From assembly GCA_002104905.1 (NCBI GenBank), contig MCFE01001003.1:1-20571 (forward strand): 20,571 nucleotides of DNA, given 5' to 3'. The stretch comes from Basidiobolus meristosporus CBS 931.73 (Eukaryota > Basidiobolomycota > Basidiobolomycetes > Basidiobolales > Basidiobolaceae). The notes under the pieces are model-generated. The model was given only the letters and a program-made list of their open reading frames with translations. It searched no databases and had not been told where the DNA came from. Below, piece by piece: positions 12,301-19,794 of this stretch; within the stretch, counting starts at the first letter, position 1, and the number at the start of each line of letters is the position of its first letter. The position numbers and the translations under genes were made by a program.

Positions 12301-13018
12301 ACCAAATCAAGAGAGCTTTGTGCTATCTGAAAGCCCTGACTTTCCTTATCAATCTATGGTTGGCAGTCTGATGTATATCATGCTTGGAACAAGTCCAGAT
12401 ATCTCATATTCAGTGGGAGTTGTCAGCCAATATAATCAGAACTATGGATCTGATCATATTGCAGCAGTTAAGCAGATTTTTAGATACCTAAAAGGAACTG
12501 CTGATATCTGCTTAAGATACACTTATAAGGATTCAGAACAGGATCTTGTGGGATACTCTGATGCTGATTGGGGACAAAATTTAGAAGACAGAAGATCCAC
12601 CACAGGATACACCTTTCTTTACTGTAAAGGAGCAATATCATGGAATTTAAGAAAGCAACCAACCGTAGCACTTTCTACCACAGAGGCAAAGTACATGGCA
12701 GCCTGTGAAGCTACAAAAGAAGCAATGTGGCTAAGAAAACTTTTTACAGTTTTAGGCCTATGTCAAAAAACGCCTATTACTTTATTTCAAGATAATCAAG
12801 GATGTATACAATTAGGTAGAAATCCAACTTTTCATGCTAGAACCAAGCATGTAGATATTAGACATCATTTCATATGTGAAGCTATAGAGAATAACTTGGT
12901 TAGCTTAGTTTACTGTCCTACAGATGAAATGATTGCAGACATATTTACCAAACCATTAGCTAGAGACAAGTTTGAATATCTTAGGTCAAAATTAGGACTA
13001 GTCAGTATGACCATTTAG
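9346..13018 (+). pseudogene. Decayed copia gag-pol of copy B
   Basis: Starts at ATG 9346, 31 bp after the LTR, and ends at TAG 13016-13018. Domains in order: gag (zinc knuckle 10021-10062, with Lys at the His position); protease with D-S-G (about 10180); integrase HHCC finger (about 10585-10710); integrase core; reverse transcriptase with YVDDL (near 12040); and RNase H with an intact FQDNQG. In-frame stops lie at 9625, 10216, 10336, 10525, 10543, 11196, 11664 and 12272. One-base frameshifts lie near 10848 (shared with copy A) and near 12085. The second integrase catalytic Asp is Gly (GGC 10971-10973; copy A has Asp). About 89 codons are deleted at 11231-11236. The last piece, 12320-13018, is the longest open segment (232 codons, mostly RNase H). 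It is nonfunctional. Confidence 0.93.
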
Positions 13019-13029
13019 CTGAGTGGGAG

Positions 13030-13378
13030 TGTTGTAAAAATTTATATTTCCACCTAAATATTCCCCTAACTTAGTCACTTAGATCATCACCTTCAAATCC
13101 TAGAGAATACTGATCAAATTCCTTGTTGGGATTTACTTAGAATATTTTCACCAAAATACCAGGTACCCAGAACACAAAAATTCTCAAAGTTGTCCAAACA
13201 GCCCCAAACTTTGCACACATGCTCTTGGGACCTTCTTTAACCCATTCTAAGTGGTTGTAATGCCAAGACCAGGTAAAAGTATAAATACTACTTTTACATT
13301 CAATAAATCATTAAGTGATAACCACATAATCTTCTTGTTCTCCCAATCACTCCCAATATGTCTAAGACTCTTACAACA
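13030..13378 (+). repeat. 3' LTR of copia copy B
   Basis: 349 bp, TGTTGTAA to TTACAACA, differing from the 5' copy at about 17 positions. It is followed directly by the AAGTG target duplication. Confidence 0.95.
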
Positions 13379-13521
13379 AAGTGTGCTTGTTTTGCTAAGA
13401 TTACATAAAAGTATAAATGTGATTTTCACATTCAGTAAATTATAAAGTGAAAACCATAAAATAAACTTGTTGTCTACTTGCTCTGTTGATCACTTCTAAT
13501 ATCTCCAAGACTCTTACAACA
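13379..13521 (+). repeat. Relic copia LTR, right part (continuation after copy B)
   Basis: Starts with copy B's target duplication and then aligns with the remaining part of the family LTR. It has a TATAAAT-like box (near 13408) and an intact end, CTCCAAGACTCTTACAACA. With 8811-8965 it makes up one old solo LTR split by B. Confidence 0.87.
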
Positions 13522-14144
13522 AGAACACATATGGGGTGTAAATCAAGGATTGTCAGCAAGAGAAGCATCAGGTATTTAATGTCAGTTAAGTGGCATATGT
13601 TGCTGGTGGACTTCTCTCCCATAGCATGGTTGTAATCAAGCTGCTGTCAATGACAGTATATAGAACTTGAATGTAGAAAGTTACTCTTTATTACCTTATT
13701 TGACCCCTTGTTCAAGATCTGTTGAGATTTGAATTATACTTTGACTATGATAAAAGCACTCATATAACTGTATGAAATGCCACAATCCCTCAATATATAC
13801 TACAAGTTGCTAAAGAATTATGTCCTCATATACAGCACTAGGCATTACTTCAGCAAAGCATTATGTTGGGCATTGAAGTATACCTGTTGGCAACTCATTA
13901 CGGAAGAGAAAATCTCATTCATATAGGAGTAGGTATGTGGGTATATAGGCACTGTATAGCCAGACAACATGAGAATGATAACTGCAACTATCTACAAACC
14001 CAATACTAGTAGATATCTTAATCCAGCTTGGTGATATCTTGAAATGAGTTTGTTTTATCTATCAGTTATATGTTGATTTTGTCTGTACAATACTTCGAAT
14101 AGCAGCTCTGACTGTGACAAAGGAATTACTGGATTAGAGGCAAG
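13522..14144. other. Intergenic, nothing recognised
   Basis: About 620 bp of AT-rich sequence between the relic LTR and the 3' end of the Gly/Asn-rich gene. I see no coding motif, RNA gene or transposon end. Confidence 0.6.
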
Positions 14145-14150
14145 TTTATT
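14145..14150 (-). terminator. Polyadenylation signal of the Gly/Asn-rich gene
   Basis: AATAAA on the minus strand, about 55 bp after the stop codon. The position is usual for a fungal 3' end. Confidence 0.5.
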
Positions 14151-14204
14151 AATAGAGATTATAAATACATAATAGTAAATACTGCTGTTACTCTGATCTA
14201 TAAT

Positions 14205-14684
14205 TTACTGGCAATCACCATTGCCATTACTACCATTTCCGGAACCGTAGTCGCCAGCTCCGTTACCTCCATCTCCATTACCTCCATTACCATTGCCACC
14301 GTTGTCATTGCCGTTACCACCATTTCCAGATTCATAGCCTCCAGCTCCGTTGCCGCCGTTACCATTTCCACTATTACCATTGCTGTCTCCATTGCCGTCT
14401 CCACCATTTCCAGAGTTATAGGCACCAGCTCCGTTACCTCCGTTGCCATTTCCGTCTTCATTACCGCCATTTCCATTGCCATTATCACCATTTCCAGAGT
14501 CATAGGCACCAGCTCCGTTGCCACCGTTGCCATTTCCACCATTGCCGTTGGCGCCTCCACTGAATACATCTGTGACATCGTAAGCCCCGCCACTCCTAGC
14601 CTGCAGTCTTCTATCGAAAGCTGCGGCGTTGATTGCTGCCAAACCAGAGAGGAAGCACAAGATTCTAGGAGCGGAGAATTTCAT
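14205..14684 (-). CDS. Secreted Gly/Asn-rich repeat protein (hypothetical)
   Basis: 159 residues, intronless. Residues 1-21 look like a signal peptide (basic start, then a hydrophobic core ending AINA-A). A dibasic FDRR at about 23-26 could be a Kex2 site. From about residue 44 to the end the protein is almost only Gly and Asn with some Asp, Ser and Ala, built on a period of 28-29 residues (84-87 bp). Each unit begins GNGGNGAG, then one residue, Tyr, one residue, SGNG. The four units carry AYD, AYN, GYE and DYG. No Lys or Arg occurs in the repeat. The only mature Cys is the penultimate residue (ending DCQ). The low-complexity composition suggests a flexible extracellular or wall-associated protein. 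I do not recognise a family and assign no function. A TATA box and polyadenylation signal frame it, so it is probably expressed. The overlapping Met/Glu/Val-rich frame on the same strand is a shadow. Confidence 0.82.
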   Translation of the reverse strand: MKFSAPRILCFLSGLAAINAAAFDRRLQARSGGAYDVTDVFSGGANGNGGNGNGGNGAGAYDSGNGDNGNGNGGNEDGNGNGGNGAGAYNSGNGGDGNGDSNGNSGNGNGGNGAGGYESGNGGNGNDNGGNGNGGNGDGGNGAGDYGSGNGSNGNGDCQ

Positions 14685-14745
14685 TCTAATGTAAAAGGAG
14701 ATATACTACTGAGTGAGATGTCTTGATTTTACCAACTAGAGTGCT

Positions 14746-14753
14746 TATTTATA
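14746..14753 (-). promoter_or_regulatory. TATA box of the Gly/Asn-rich gene
   Basis: TATAAATA on the minus strand, 62 bp upstream of the ATG at 14684. This is similar to the spacing seen before the SPFH gene. Confidence 0.65.
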
Positions 14754-14761
14754 GCATAGCG

Positions 14762-14780
14762 CCCCTTGGCAATTACCCCT
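14762..14780 (-). promoter_or_regulatory. Two CCCCT/AGGGG motifs (stress-response-element-like)
   Basis: CCCCT at 14762-14766 and 14776-14780, with a third C4 run at 14783-14786, just upstream of the TATA box of the Gly/Asn-rich gene. AGGGG is the Msn2/4-type stress element core in fungi. Five-base motifs are common by chance, but the clustering beside a TATA box is suggestive. Confidence 0.35.
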
Positions 14781-14830
14781 TACCCCACACACCATCTTGG
14801 TAAGCGAGGTGTCAGCCATCATATGCAACC

Positions 14831-14859
14831 ACTTCAATGTCTCCAAGACTCTTACAACA
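14831..14859 (+). repeat. Isolated fragment of the copia LTR 3' terminus
   Basis: The 29 bases ACTTCAATGTCTCC... ending ACTCTTACAACA match the extreme right end of the family LTR with about two differences. No further LTR sequence precedes it. It lies about 80 bp upstream of the TATA box of the Gly/Asn-rich gene. Confidence 0.65.
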
Positions 14860-15406
14860 TCTAGCTCATCCTGACTAAAAGCCTAGTGCACAGCAGACCT
14901 ATCAGGATAGAAGTTGAGCATTTCATTGGCCACCCTCCAGTATACACCCTATATCATATATTTTATGAATAACATGCATCTGCGGAGTATATACTTCAGT
15001 CAGCCAAAAATATCTCTTCAATCCTACCATTGCTACCAATTAGATAAACTTCGGTCAAATTACCTATATCATACGCATGAATACTAAGAATATTTGTAAG
15101 AGCTTTGAGTGTTGAGATTATGTAGTTTGTCACCATTCGCCACCAAGGACTTGGAGATCATCAAACCAATGCTAAATCAGTGTAGGAGGACTTCTTTGCA
15201 TTTCACCAAAATTTTACCTACCCGCAACAAGTCCCACTCTCCCGCAACTTGAGTCATGCGGAGTACCTTACTCTTACATCGCTTTAGTTGGGCATTTTAT
15301 GTATTAACAATGTACCAAACAACGCACTATCAAGAGTATACATGAGTATCACAACTACTTCAACGACAATAGAAAGATCAGATAGATGAACGTTTATGAA
15401 TGAATA
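14860..15406. other. Intergenic between two minus-strand genes
   Basis: No gene is visible. It holds two copies of CCCGCAAC (15222 and 15241) and a TGAGTCA at 15250-15256, the core of the Gcn4/AP-1 type site. That site could belong to the Gly/Asn-rich gene about 570 bp away, but this is weak. Confidence 0.45.
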
Positions 15407-15412
15407 TTTATT
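15407..15412 (-). terminator. Polyadenylation signal of the methyltransferase gene
   Basis: AATAAA on the minus strand, about 31 bp downstream of the stop codon. Confidence 0.5.
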
Positions 15413-15442
15413 AGAGTACAATACAAACATCTAAGTAAGGAT

Positions 15443-16351
15443 TCAATTACGGAGGCCGAATACCAAGGATAGCAACATGTTGACACCCACCCACTTCTTT
15501 GCTCTCGGGCCCAATCTCTCGGCATGGGCAGCGTCTTCCACACCATCTTCAATCTTCTCCAGCAAGATGAACCCACACTCCTCGGCCTGTTCAATTAGGT
15601 TCTGAGCTGAGTGATTGGCGGAGTAGCCCACAACTTTTTCTCCGGTGTTAGGATTGTAAAAACCAGCGCTTGTCGCGTCACCCATATCGGGATGCATGTT
15701 TGAGATGAACAGTTTTCCGGATTCTGGGTTCAAGCATTGCTTGGCAAATCTGAAAAAGTGGCTTGGATCTGGCAAATGCTCTAATACCAGGGTACTATAT
15801 ATGATATCAACATTCTTGGCCTGAGGTGGGATTGTGGGATTGCTGGTGATATCTTGCAAAATCCATGATACAGTGAGGCTGCCCTGGAAGCTAGAACGGG
15901 TGGGAAGATTGGCAAGGTCAGCCAGTTTGGCTTGAGCTTTGGACATCATTCCTTGGGAAACATCCATGGCGACAATATCCACCGTCTCCCAATGCGATGC
16001 TTGCTCAGCGAAGGGCGAGTCGGGGATTTCTTTTTGGATTCCCATGAGATTAAGAATGTTTCGCCCGGTACCACACCCGAAGTCCAGTAAGCGTATGCTT
16101 TTGCCGGAGGAGGCGGCAGACACGCCGCTCATTAGTCTGGGCAGTGCTTCTTTGAATCGAAGATCGTCAACCTTCTGGAGGACATTCCCGTCGTTGTCGT
16201 AAACCTAAGGGGGAACGGGAGTGAGCTGCATGAAACATCGAGAACACTTGGGCTTTCTCAGGCTTACCTCGGACCAGGAGTTGTAGAAATCATCCATCTG
16301 CTTAACGTAGACGACGTTTCCGGGCGTGCGGCTTCTTGGGACTTCACTCAT
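15443..16351 (-). CDS. Class I SAM-dependent methyltransferase, one intron
   Basis: Two exons on the minus strand: exon 1 at 16351-16268 (28 codons, starting MSEVPRS) and exon 2 at 16204-15443 (253 codons plus stop), together 281 residues. The intron is 63 bp (see its entry), phase 0, between Glu and Val. The SAM-binding motif I, LLDFGCGTGRN, is at about residues 67-77. An acidic post-I strand, DIVAMD, ends near 109, and IIYSTLVLEHLPDP (motif IV region) is near 162-175, followed by a region like motif V/VI. This is a complete Rossmann-type methyltransferase of a fungal family, probably cytosolic. The substrate cannot be told. Start choice: ATG 16351 has an AACAATGAG context. An in-frame ATG at 16474 lies 58 bp after a TATA-like box and would add 41 residues. 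The open frame reaches 16555, but that ATG lies upstream of the TATA-like box. Confidence 0.87.
16205..16267 (-). other. Intron of the methyltransferase gene
   Basis: 63 bp with donor GTAAGC, a CTCAC branch-like sequence about 17 bases before the end, a pyrimidine-rich stretch and acceptor CCCTTAG. Removing it joins WSE to VYDNDG in one frame, and the codon between exon ends is not split. The length and signals are typical of filamentous fungi. Confidence 0.85.
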
Positions 16352-16531
16352 TGTAACCTCGATGGCCGACCTCATTTTCAATACTGCTATTATAGTGAGA
16401 GGCATCAAATCCGCAATCATCCACAGTCGTTCCATTGAACGACCAGTATTCTCGATTAACCCATAACCATCCATATCAATGTGTCTTGGGCCACCTATTG
16501 GCCAGCCGAGTGGCCAGTCGGGTGGCGCTGC

Positions 16532-16538
16532 TATATAT
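16532..16538 (-). promoter_or_regulatory. TATA-like box of the methyltransferase gene
   Basis: ATATATA read on the minus strand, 58 bp before the in-frame ATG at 16474 and 181 bp before the ATG at 16351. Its position argues against the most upstream ATG (16555) as the start. Confidence 0.45.
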
Positions 16539-16836
16539 CTGGTAATTGGCACCATTTGAATCTAATATTGAGGTGGTGATCGATAAAGGTGATTGATCGA
16601 CGAATCTGGCATATACAATTGTCAATCGTTCTCTCATGTGTAGGGCGAATCATAAGCCAGAATTGGATTTGGAGAAACGTACACAATAACCAACAGTAAC
16701 AAATTCTAGCATGTTATAGAAGCAGTGAAATTTTATAAATTGATGTTGGGATATGTATTAGGACTATATAGTTGTACATGCTTACAAAATGGTAAATAGG
16801 AACATTACGAGGGGTATAGCACAATGAACAAACGAT

Positions 16837-17748
16837 TTACATTTCGGCCAATTGATTTTGAATCACTGCCTTGTGGATAGCATTGCTACTAGAACCTTGC
16901 TCAAGTGGCATGAAAATCACCTTGGTTCCCGTGTTCTTACTCATCGAGCTCAAGGTTTCGAGATAACGGATCTGCATGGCTGCTGGAGTGTTGAGAATCT
17001 CCGCCGCCTCTCTCATCAACTTGGCCGAGTCCACTTCGGCTTGGGCGGAAATCACCTTCGACTCACCGATTCTCTTTTGGGTGGCTGCGCTGGAAAGCGA
17101 CTCCTGTAGCTCCTTGGAGAACTCAAGATCCTTAATCAGGATGGATTCGATGGTGACTCCCCACTCTCTGGCTGGAATATCGATCATCTCACGGATGTCA
17201 TCAGCAATGGTCTCCCGATTCTCAATACAGTCTTGGAGGACTCGAGTTCCGAGAACCCCTCTGAGTGTGGTTTGTGTACGCTCAATTAGAGCCTGGCGAA
17301 CGTTGCCAACCCCAAATAATGATTGGTAAGGGTCCACTACATGATAGTAGACCACCGAGTCGATCTTGATGTTTACATTGTCCTTGGTCATGATGCGAAT
17401 GTCCTCGATCAAGGCGATCTGCAACTTGATATCAACGCTATGCAGTTTCTCGGTGAAGACATTCACTGTGGTCAGACCTGGATCCACACATTTGTAGACT
17501 CGGCCGAAACGAGAGATCAGACCAACATAGCCTTGATCCACCTCCTTGTTGGGATTTGGACAGCAGAAACACCCAGGAATAGAGCCAAGGGCCCCAAATA
17601 AATTTCCCAGGGACTGCATGGCAACCCCGTAGAAGCCCGCGACTGGCTCTGCTGGGATTTCTTTGGCAAACGACTTGGACATTGCATGGCTACTTGGCTG
17701 AGTGGTCAAGGCCTCAGGCTGAGTGGATGAAGATGGCTTCTTGGACAT
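16837..17748 (-). CDS. SPFH-domain / stomatin-like membrane protein (slipin type)
   Basis: 303 residues, intronless, starting MSKKPSSS. Residues 1-35 are Ser/Thr/Pro-rich. About 37-63 form a hydrophobic segment ending in a Cys cluster, GCFCCPNP (60-63), a plausible membrane hairpin and palmitoylation site by analogy with stomatins. The SPFH/PHB domain runs from about 70 to 240, with EVDQGYVGLISRFGRVYK, DPGL, the MTKDNV strand, SVVYYHV, RQALIERTQTTLRGVLG and WGVTIESILIKDLEFS. This is followed by the Ala/Glu-rich helix KRIGESKVISAQAEVDSAKLMREAAEIL and a conserved C-terminal AMQIRYLETL and KVIFMPL. Stomatins form oligomers on the cytoplasmic face of membranes and organise lipid domains. The precise membrane here is unknown. 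The length matches the family. It is transcribed divergently from the thaumatin-like gene. Confidence 0.93.
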   Translation of the reverse strand: MSKKPSSSTQPEALTTQPSSHAMSKSFAKEIPAEPVAGFYGVAMQSLGNLFGALGSIPGCFCCPNPNKEVDQGYVGLISRFGRVYKCVDPGLTTVNVFTEKLHSVDIKLQIALIEDIRIMTKDNVNIKIDSVVYYHVVDPYQSLFGVGNVRQALIERTQTTLRGVLGTRVLQDCIENRETIADDIREMIDIPAREWGVTIESILIKDLEFSKELQESLSSAATQKRIGESKVISAQAEVDSAKLMREAAEILNTPAAMQIRYLETLSSMSKNTGTKVIFMPLEQGSSSNAIHKAVIQNQLAEM

Positions 17749-17802
17749 TGATTAGAAAGGATAGAGGTTTGGATGAATCGAGATAGAGGGGGTGCGCAGC
17801 TC

Positions 17803-17810
17803 TTATATAA
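17803..17810 (-). promoter_or_regulatory. TATA box of the SPFH gene
   Basis: TTATATAA on the minus strand, 55 bp upstream of the ATG at 17748. Confidence 0.65.
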
Positions 17811-18604
17811 TTTGGACCTCCGAAACCTAGAAAATCCATAATGTGGGTGAGTGGCACCAAACTAATCACATGGATTCAGCAAGAAGATCCGGCTGTACAA
17901 CGGAATGATGTGCTACGACCAATCAACCCGTTCCCTCTACCATGGCTGCCGGCTTTCGCCCAAACCGGTTTCTGTTTGCTCTTCATCGGTTGTATTATAC
18001 TATCCATGAGGTTAGACACCTTCAGCGCAGTCCAATATAGAAATTCGCTTCTTGGCAGAAATCCCCCCCCCACAAGACTGTTTCTTACCCGCCTCTACCT
18101 GGTATCTACCGTGAGGGTAGCTTGCATGAATGGTAGATTGGAGCATTTGTGTCGTATTCACGATAATGCTAACTGCAGAGGTGCGATCTTTGATTTGAGC
18201 ATTATCACTCACCACCACCACCACCACCACCGTCAGCTTAAGAGTGCCCATACCCTTCGGAAATGAATTACATTATTGCGTCCACAACAGCGGTGTTCTA
18301 CACTCGAGACAGCCGGGGATGATGGTGTAGGATCGGACTCCTTTTCGGTCGCGTTGCGGTTCGGAACGTACCAGCATGGAAACGGAAGACACGAAACAAC
18401 GCATAGATCAACGCGAGAACAGAGGAGGGGATATGGTAAACAAAGAGGTGAACTAGCTGTGCACGGTTTTCCCGGTTGAAAATCGCGTACACTGGCGCAA
18501 GGTGCCTTGTGGATCGCGAAAATCGGTGGATGGTTTTGGTAATAGACTAGGAAGGATTTAACCTAAACGGACCAAGTGGTTTGTTGGCCAAAAACAATGG
18601 AACT
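17811..18604. other. Divergent intergenic region of the SPFH and thaumatin genes
   Basis: About 800 bp between the two TATA boxes. It holds a run of nine C (18063-18071), a (CAC)7 trinucleotide microsatellite (18210-18231) and one AGGGG (18426-18430). Open frames such as 17841-18266 have biased, low-complexity translations and no family motif, so no gene is called. Confidence 0.6.
18210..18231. repeat. (CAC)7 microsatellite
   Basis: Seven uninterrupted CAC units plus one C, in the divergent intergenic region. Likely length-polymorphic. Confidence 0.8.
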
Positions 18605-18613
18605 TATAAAAAA
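18605..18613 (+). promoter_or_regulatory. TATA box of the thaumatin-like gene
   Basis: TATAAAAAA, 43 bp before the ATG at 18656. It lies downstream of the other in-frame ATG at 18581, which is why the shorter protein is preferred. Confidence 0.65.
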
Positions 18614-18655
18614 TCCCGCCTTGCCTGGTTCCCATCATCCCCATCAGCCTCTAGA

Positions 18656-19423
18656 ATGTTGTCTACTGTTAGAATCATCGGCTCCCTCCTCGCCTTCCTT
18701 GCCACTGTGCATTCGGCGCCGGTCGATGAGCTGGTCCACAACATCGTCTTCAAAAACCAATGCACCCACAACGTATGGCTGGCGGCGTCGACCACCTGGG
18801 ACAACACTCCCTTGCCTGCCAATGCGGGGCTACTCACCCCCGGAGAAACCTTCACCATCACTGTGGTGGATCAATGGCAAGGTCGGTTCTGGGGTAGAAC
18901 AGAGTGTGATTTCCAGCACAAGAATATGACCACCAATACCGCCTGCGTCACTGGCGACTGTGGTTCTGGAGAAGAGTACTGTGGCTATATCTCTGGCAGA
19001 CCACCTGCCTCGTTGGCCGAGTTCACCTTCAACGGCTGGAATGACCTCGACTACTACGACGTATCTCTCGTGGACGGGTACAACCTGCCAGTCTCCATTC
19101 AGCCCCATTCCAAGGTTAACAACTGGGGTAACCCCTTCTCGTGCGGAAGTCCCACCGTTGAGAAGGACATCAACCTCATCTGCCCCGGTCCCCTTCAGAT
19201 CCGGGACCACGATGGAAACGTGGTCGGTTGTGAGTCAGCGTGCACTGCCTTCGGGTTGCCTCAATACTGTTGCTCCGGCCCTGACAGCACACCCCAGAAA
19301 TGTCACCCAACCAAATACTCCAAGCTGTTCAAGTCCGCTTGTCCATTCTGTTACAGCTATGCCTACGACGATGCCACCTCGATCTTCACCTGTCGCGGTG
19401 ACTACACCGTCCAGTTTTGTTAG
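18656..19423 (+). CDS. Secreted thaumatin-like protein (PR-5 / GH64-TLP superfamily)
   Basis: 255 residues, intronless. Residues 1-20 are a clear signal peptide (MLSTVRIIGSLLAFLATVHS before APVDE). The thaumatin signature is present: C-V-T-G-D-C-x2-G-x2-YCG, residues about 98-110. The mature protein has all 16 cysteines of the large thaumatin-like proteins, from QCTH near the start to the final FC, which in the family form eight disulfides. Acidic-cleft candidates are visible: Arg in GRFWGR, Glu in LAEFTF, Asp in YYDVSLVDG and Asp in QIRDHDG. One N-glycosylation sequon (NMT) is seen. The family acts in the extracellular space or wall, and several members bind or cleave beta-1,3-glucan. Whether this one is enzymatic is unknown. 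The GC content is well above the retroelement region. ATG 18656 is chosen because it follows the TATA box and starts the signal peptide. Confidence 0.94.
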   Translation: MLSTVRIIGSLLAFLATVHSAPVDELVHNIVFKNQCTHNVWLAASTTWDNTPLPANAGLLTPGETFTITVVDQWQGRFWGRTECDFQHKNMTTNTACVTGDCGSGEEYCGYISGRPPASLAEFTFNGWNDLDYYDVSLVDGYNLPVSIQPHSKVNNWGNPFSCGSPTVEKDINLICPGPLQIRDHDGNVVGCESACTAFGLPQYCCSGPDSTPQKCHPTKYSKLFKSACPFCYSYAYDDATSIFTCRGDYTVQFC

Positions 19424-19454
19424 TTCGCGAAGGACTCGCCGTCCCCTCTGTACA

Positions 19455-19495
19455 TAATTTAATTTAATTTAATCTAATCTAATCCAATCCAATCC
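19455..19495. repeat. Stepped pentanucleotide repeat in the thaumatin 3' UTR
   Basis: Eight 5-bp units in blocks: three TAATT, three TAATC, two CAATC, plus one C. It lies 31 bp after the stop codon and just before the polyadenylation signal. Confidence 0.75.
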
Positions 19496-19497
19496 GC

Positions 19498-19503
19498 AAT
19501 AAA
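19498..19503 (+). terminator. Polyadenylation signal of the thaumatin-like gene
   Basis: AATAAA, 75 bp after the stop codon, at the end of the AT-rich pentamer repeat. Confidence 0.55.
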
Positions 19504-19705
19504 CGAGATCCATTAATCTTTCCACCGGCCTCACCATTGTTGAATCTCATGCAGGTATCACATCCGATACCTAGGTCACGTCAAGGATCATTGGGTTGAG
19601 GTTGGTTTGTTGAGCCCCGTCCGTCCGATGTGGGTTGTCACTACATACATCGTACGATGAAATGGTGCTTTGCTACCATCATCCATCGTAGTACCAAATA
19701 GACAT

Positions 19706-19709
19706 AAAA
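19706..19709 (-). terminator. RNA polymerase III terminator of tRNA-Thr
   Basis: TTTT on the minus strand, 3 bp after the mature tRNA 3' end. Confidence 0.6.
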
Positions 19710-19712
19710 TTT

Positions 19713-19784
19713 TGCCTACTGCCAGGATTGAACTGGCGACCTTCAGTTTACGAGACTGACGCGCTACCACTGCGCTAAGCAGGC
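19713..19784 (-). tRNA. tRNA-Thr(CGU)
   Basis: A complete 72-nt cloverleaf on the minus strand, without intron. The acceptor stem GCCTGCT pairs with AGTAGGC (one G-U). The D stem is GCGC/GCGC. The anticodon stem TCAGT/ACTGA closes the loop CTCGTAA, giving anticodon CGT, which reads ACG (Thr). The T stem GCCAG/CTGGC closes TTCAATC. The discriminator base is A and CCA is not encoded, as in eukaryotes. The internal A box (TAGCGCAGTGG) and B box (GTTCAATCC) are present. A T4 run on the minus strand at 19706-19709 would end polymerase III transcription. An LTR retrotransposon starts 10 bp upstream of its 5' end. Confidence 0.95.
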
Positions 19785-19794
19785 TTCTGTAACT

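Larger units (their letters stand above)
8966..13378 (+). mobile_element. Ty1/copia LTR retrotransposon, copy B (decayed, nested)
   Basis: A 4413-bp element of the same family as copy A, on the plus strand. Both LTRs are exactly 349 bp and begin TGTTGTAA and end TTACAACA. The 5-bp target duplication AAGTG lies at 8961-8965 and 13379-13383. A purine-rich tract (GAGTGGGAG) precedes the 3' LTR at about 13020-13029. The element sits inside an older LTR of its own family. By hand count its two LTRs differ at about 17 of 349 positions (near 5%), so it is not recent but is younger than copy A. It is shorter than copy A mainly because of one in-frame deletion of about 267 bp. Confidence 0.95.

Noticed and set aside
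3027-13378. Palindromic segmental duplication as the origin of A and B
   Set aside because: Each element has its own exact 5-bp target duplication and unrelated flanks, so they are separate insertions.
3027-13378. Repeat-induced point mutation as the main cause of decay
   Set aside because: Some changes fit CA to TA (stops at 4101 and 3744, the TG to TA at the LTR end), but many stops in B are G to T or T to A and many indels occur. CA dinucleotides remain abundant by eye.
14198-14593. Met/Glu/Val-rich frame overlapping the Gly/Asn-rich gene
   Set aside because: It is a shadow frame of the GGN-rich repeat DNA. The other frame has a signal peptide, a good start context and TATA spacing.
14205-14684. 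Repeat protein as a dikaritin-type RiPP precursor beside a methyltransferase
   Set aside because: Tyr-bearing repeats behind a signal peptide recall such precursors, but there are no Kex2 dibasic sites between units and no UstY-like (DUF3328) gene in the window.
15939-16202. Plus-strand frame across the methyltransferase exon
   Set aside because: Antisense shadow of a coding exon with a convincing SAM-binding motif on the other strand.
17841-18266. 141-codon frame containing a His run
   Set aside because: The His run is the CAC microsatellite. The frame overlaps the promoter side of the SPFH gene, other frames are open too, and there is no motif.
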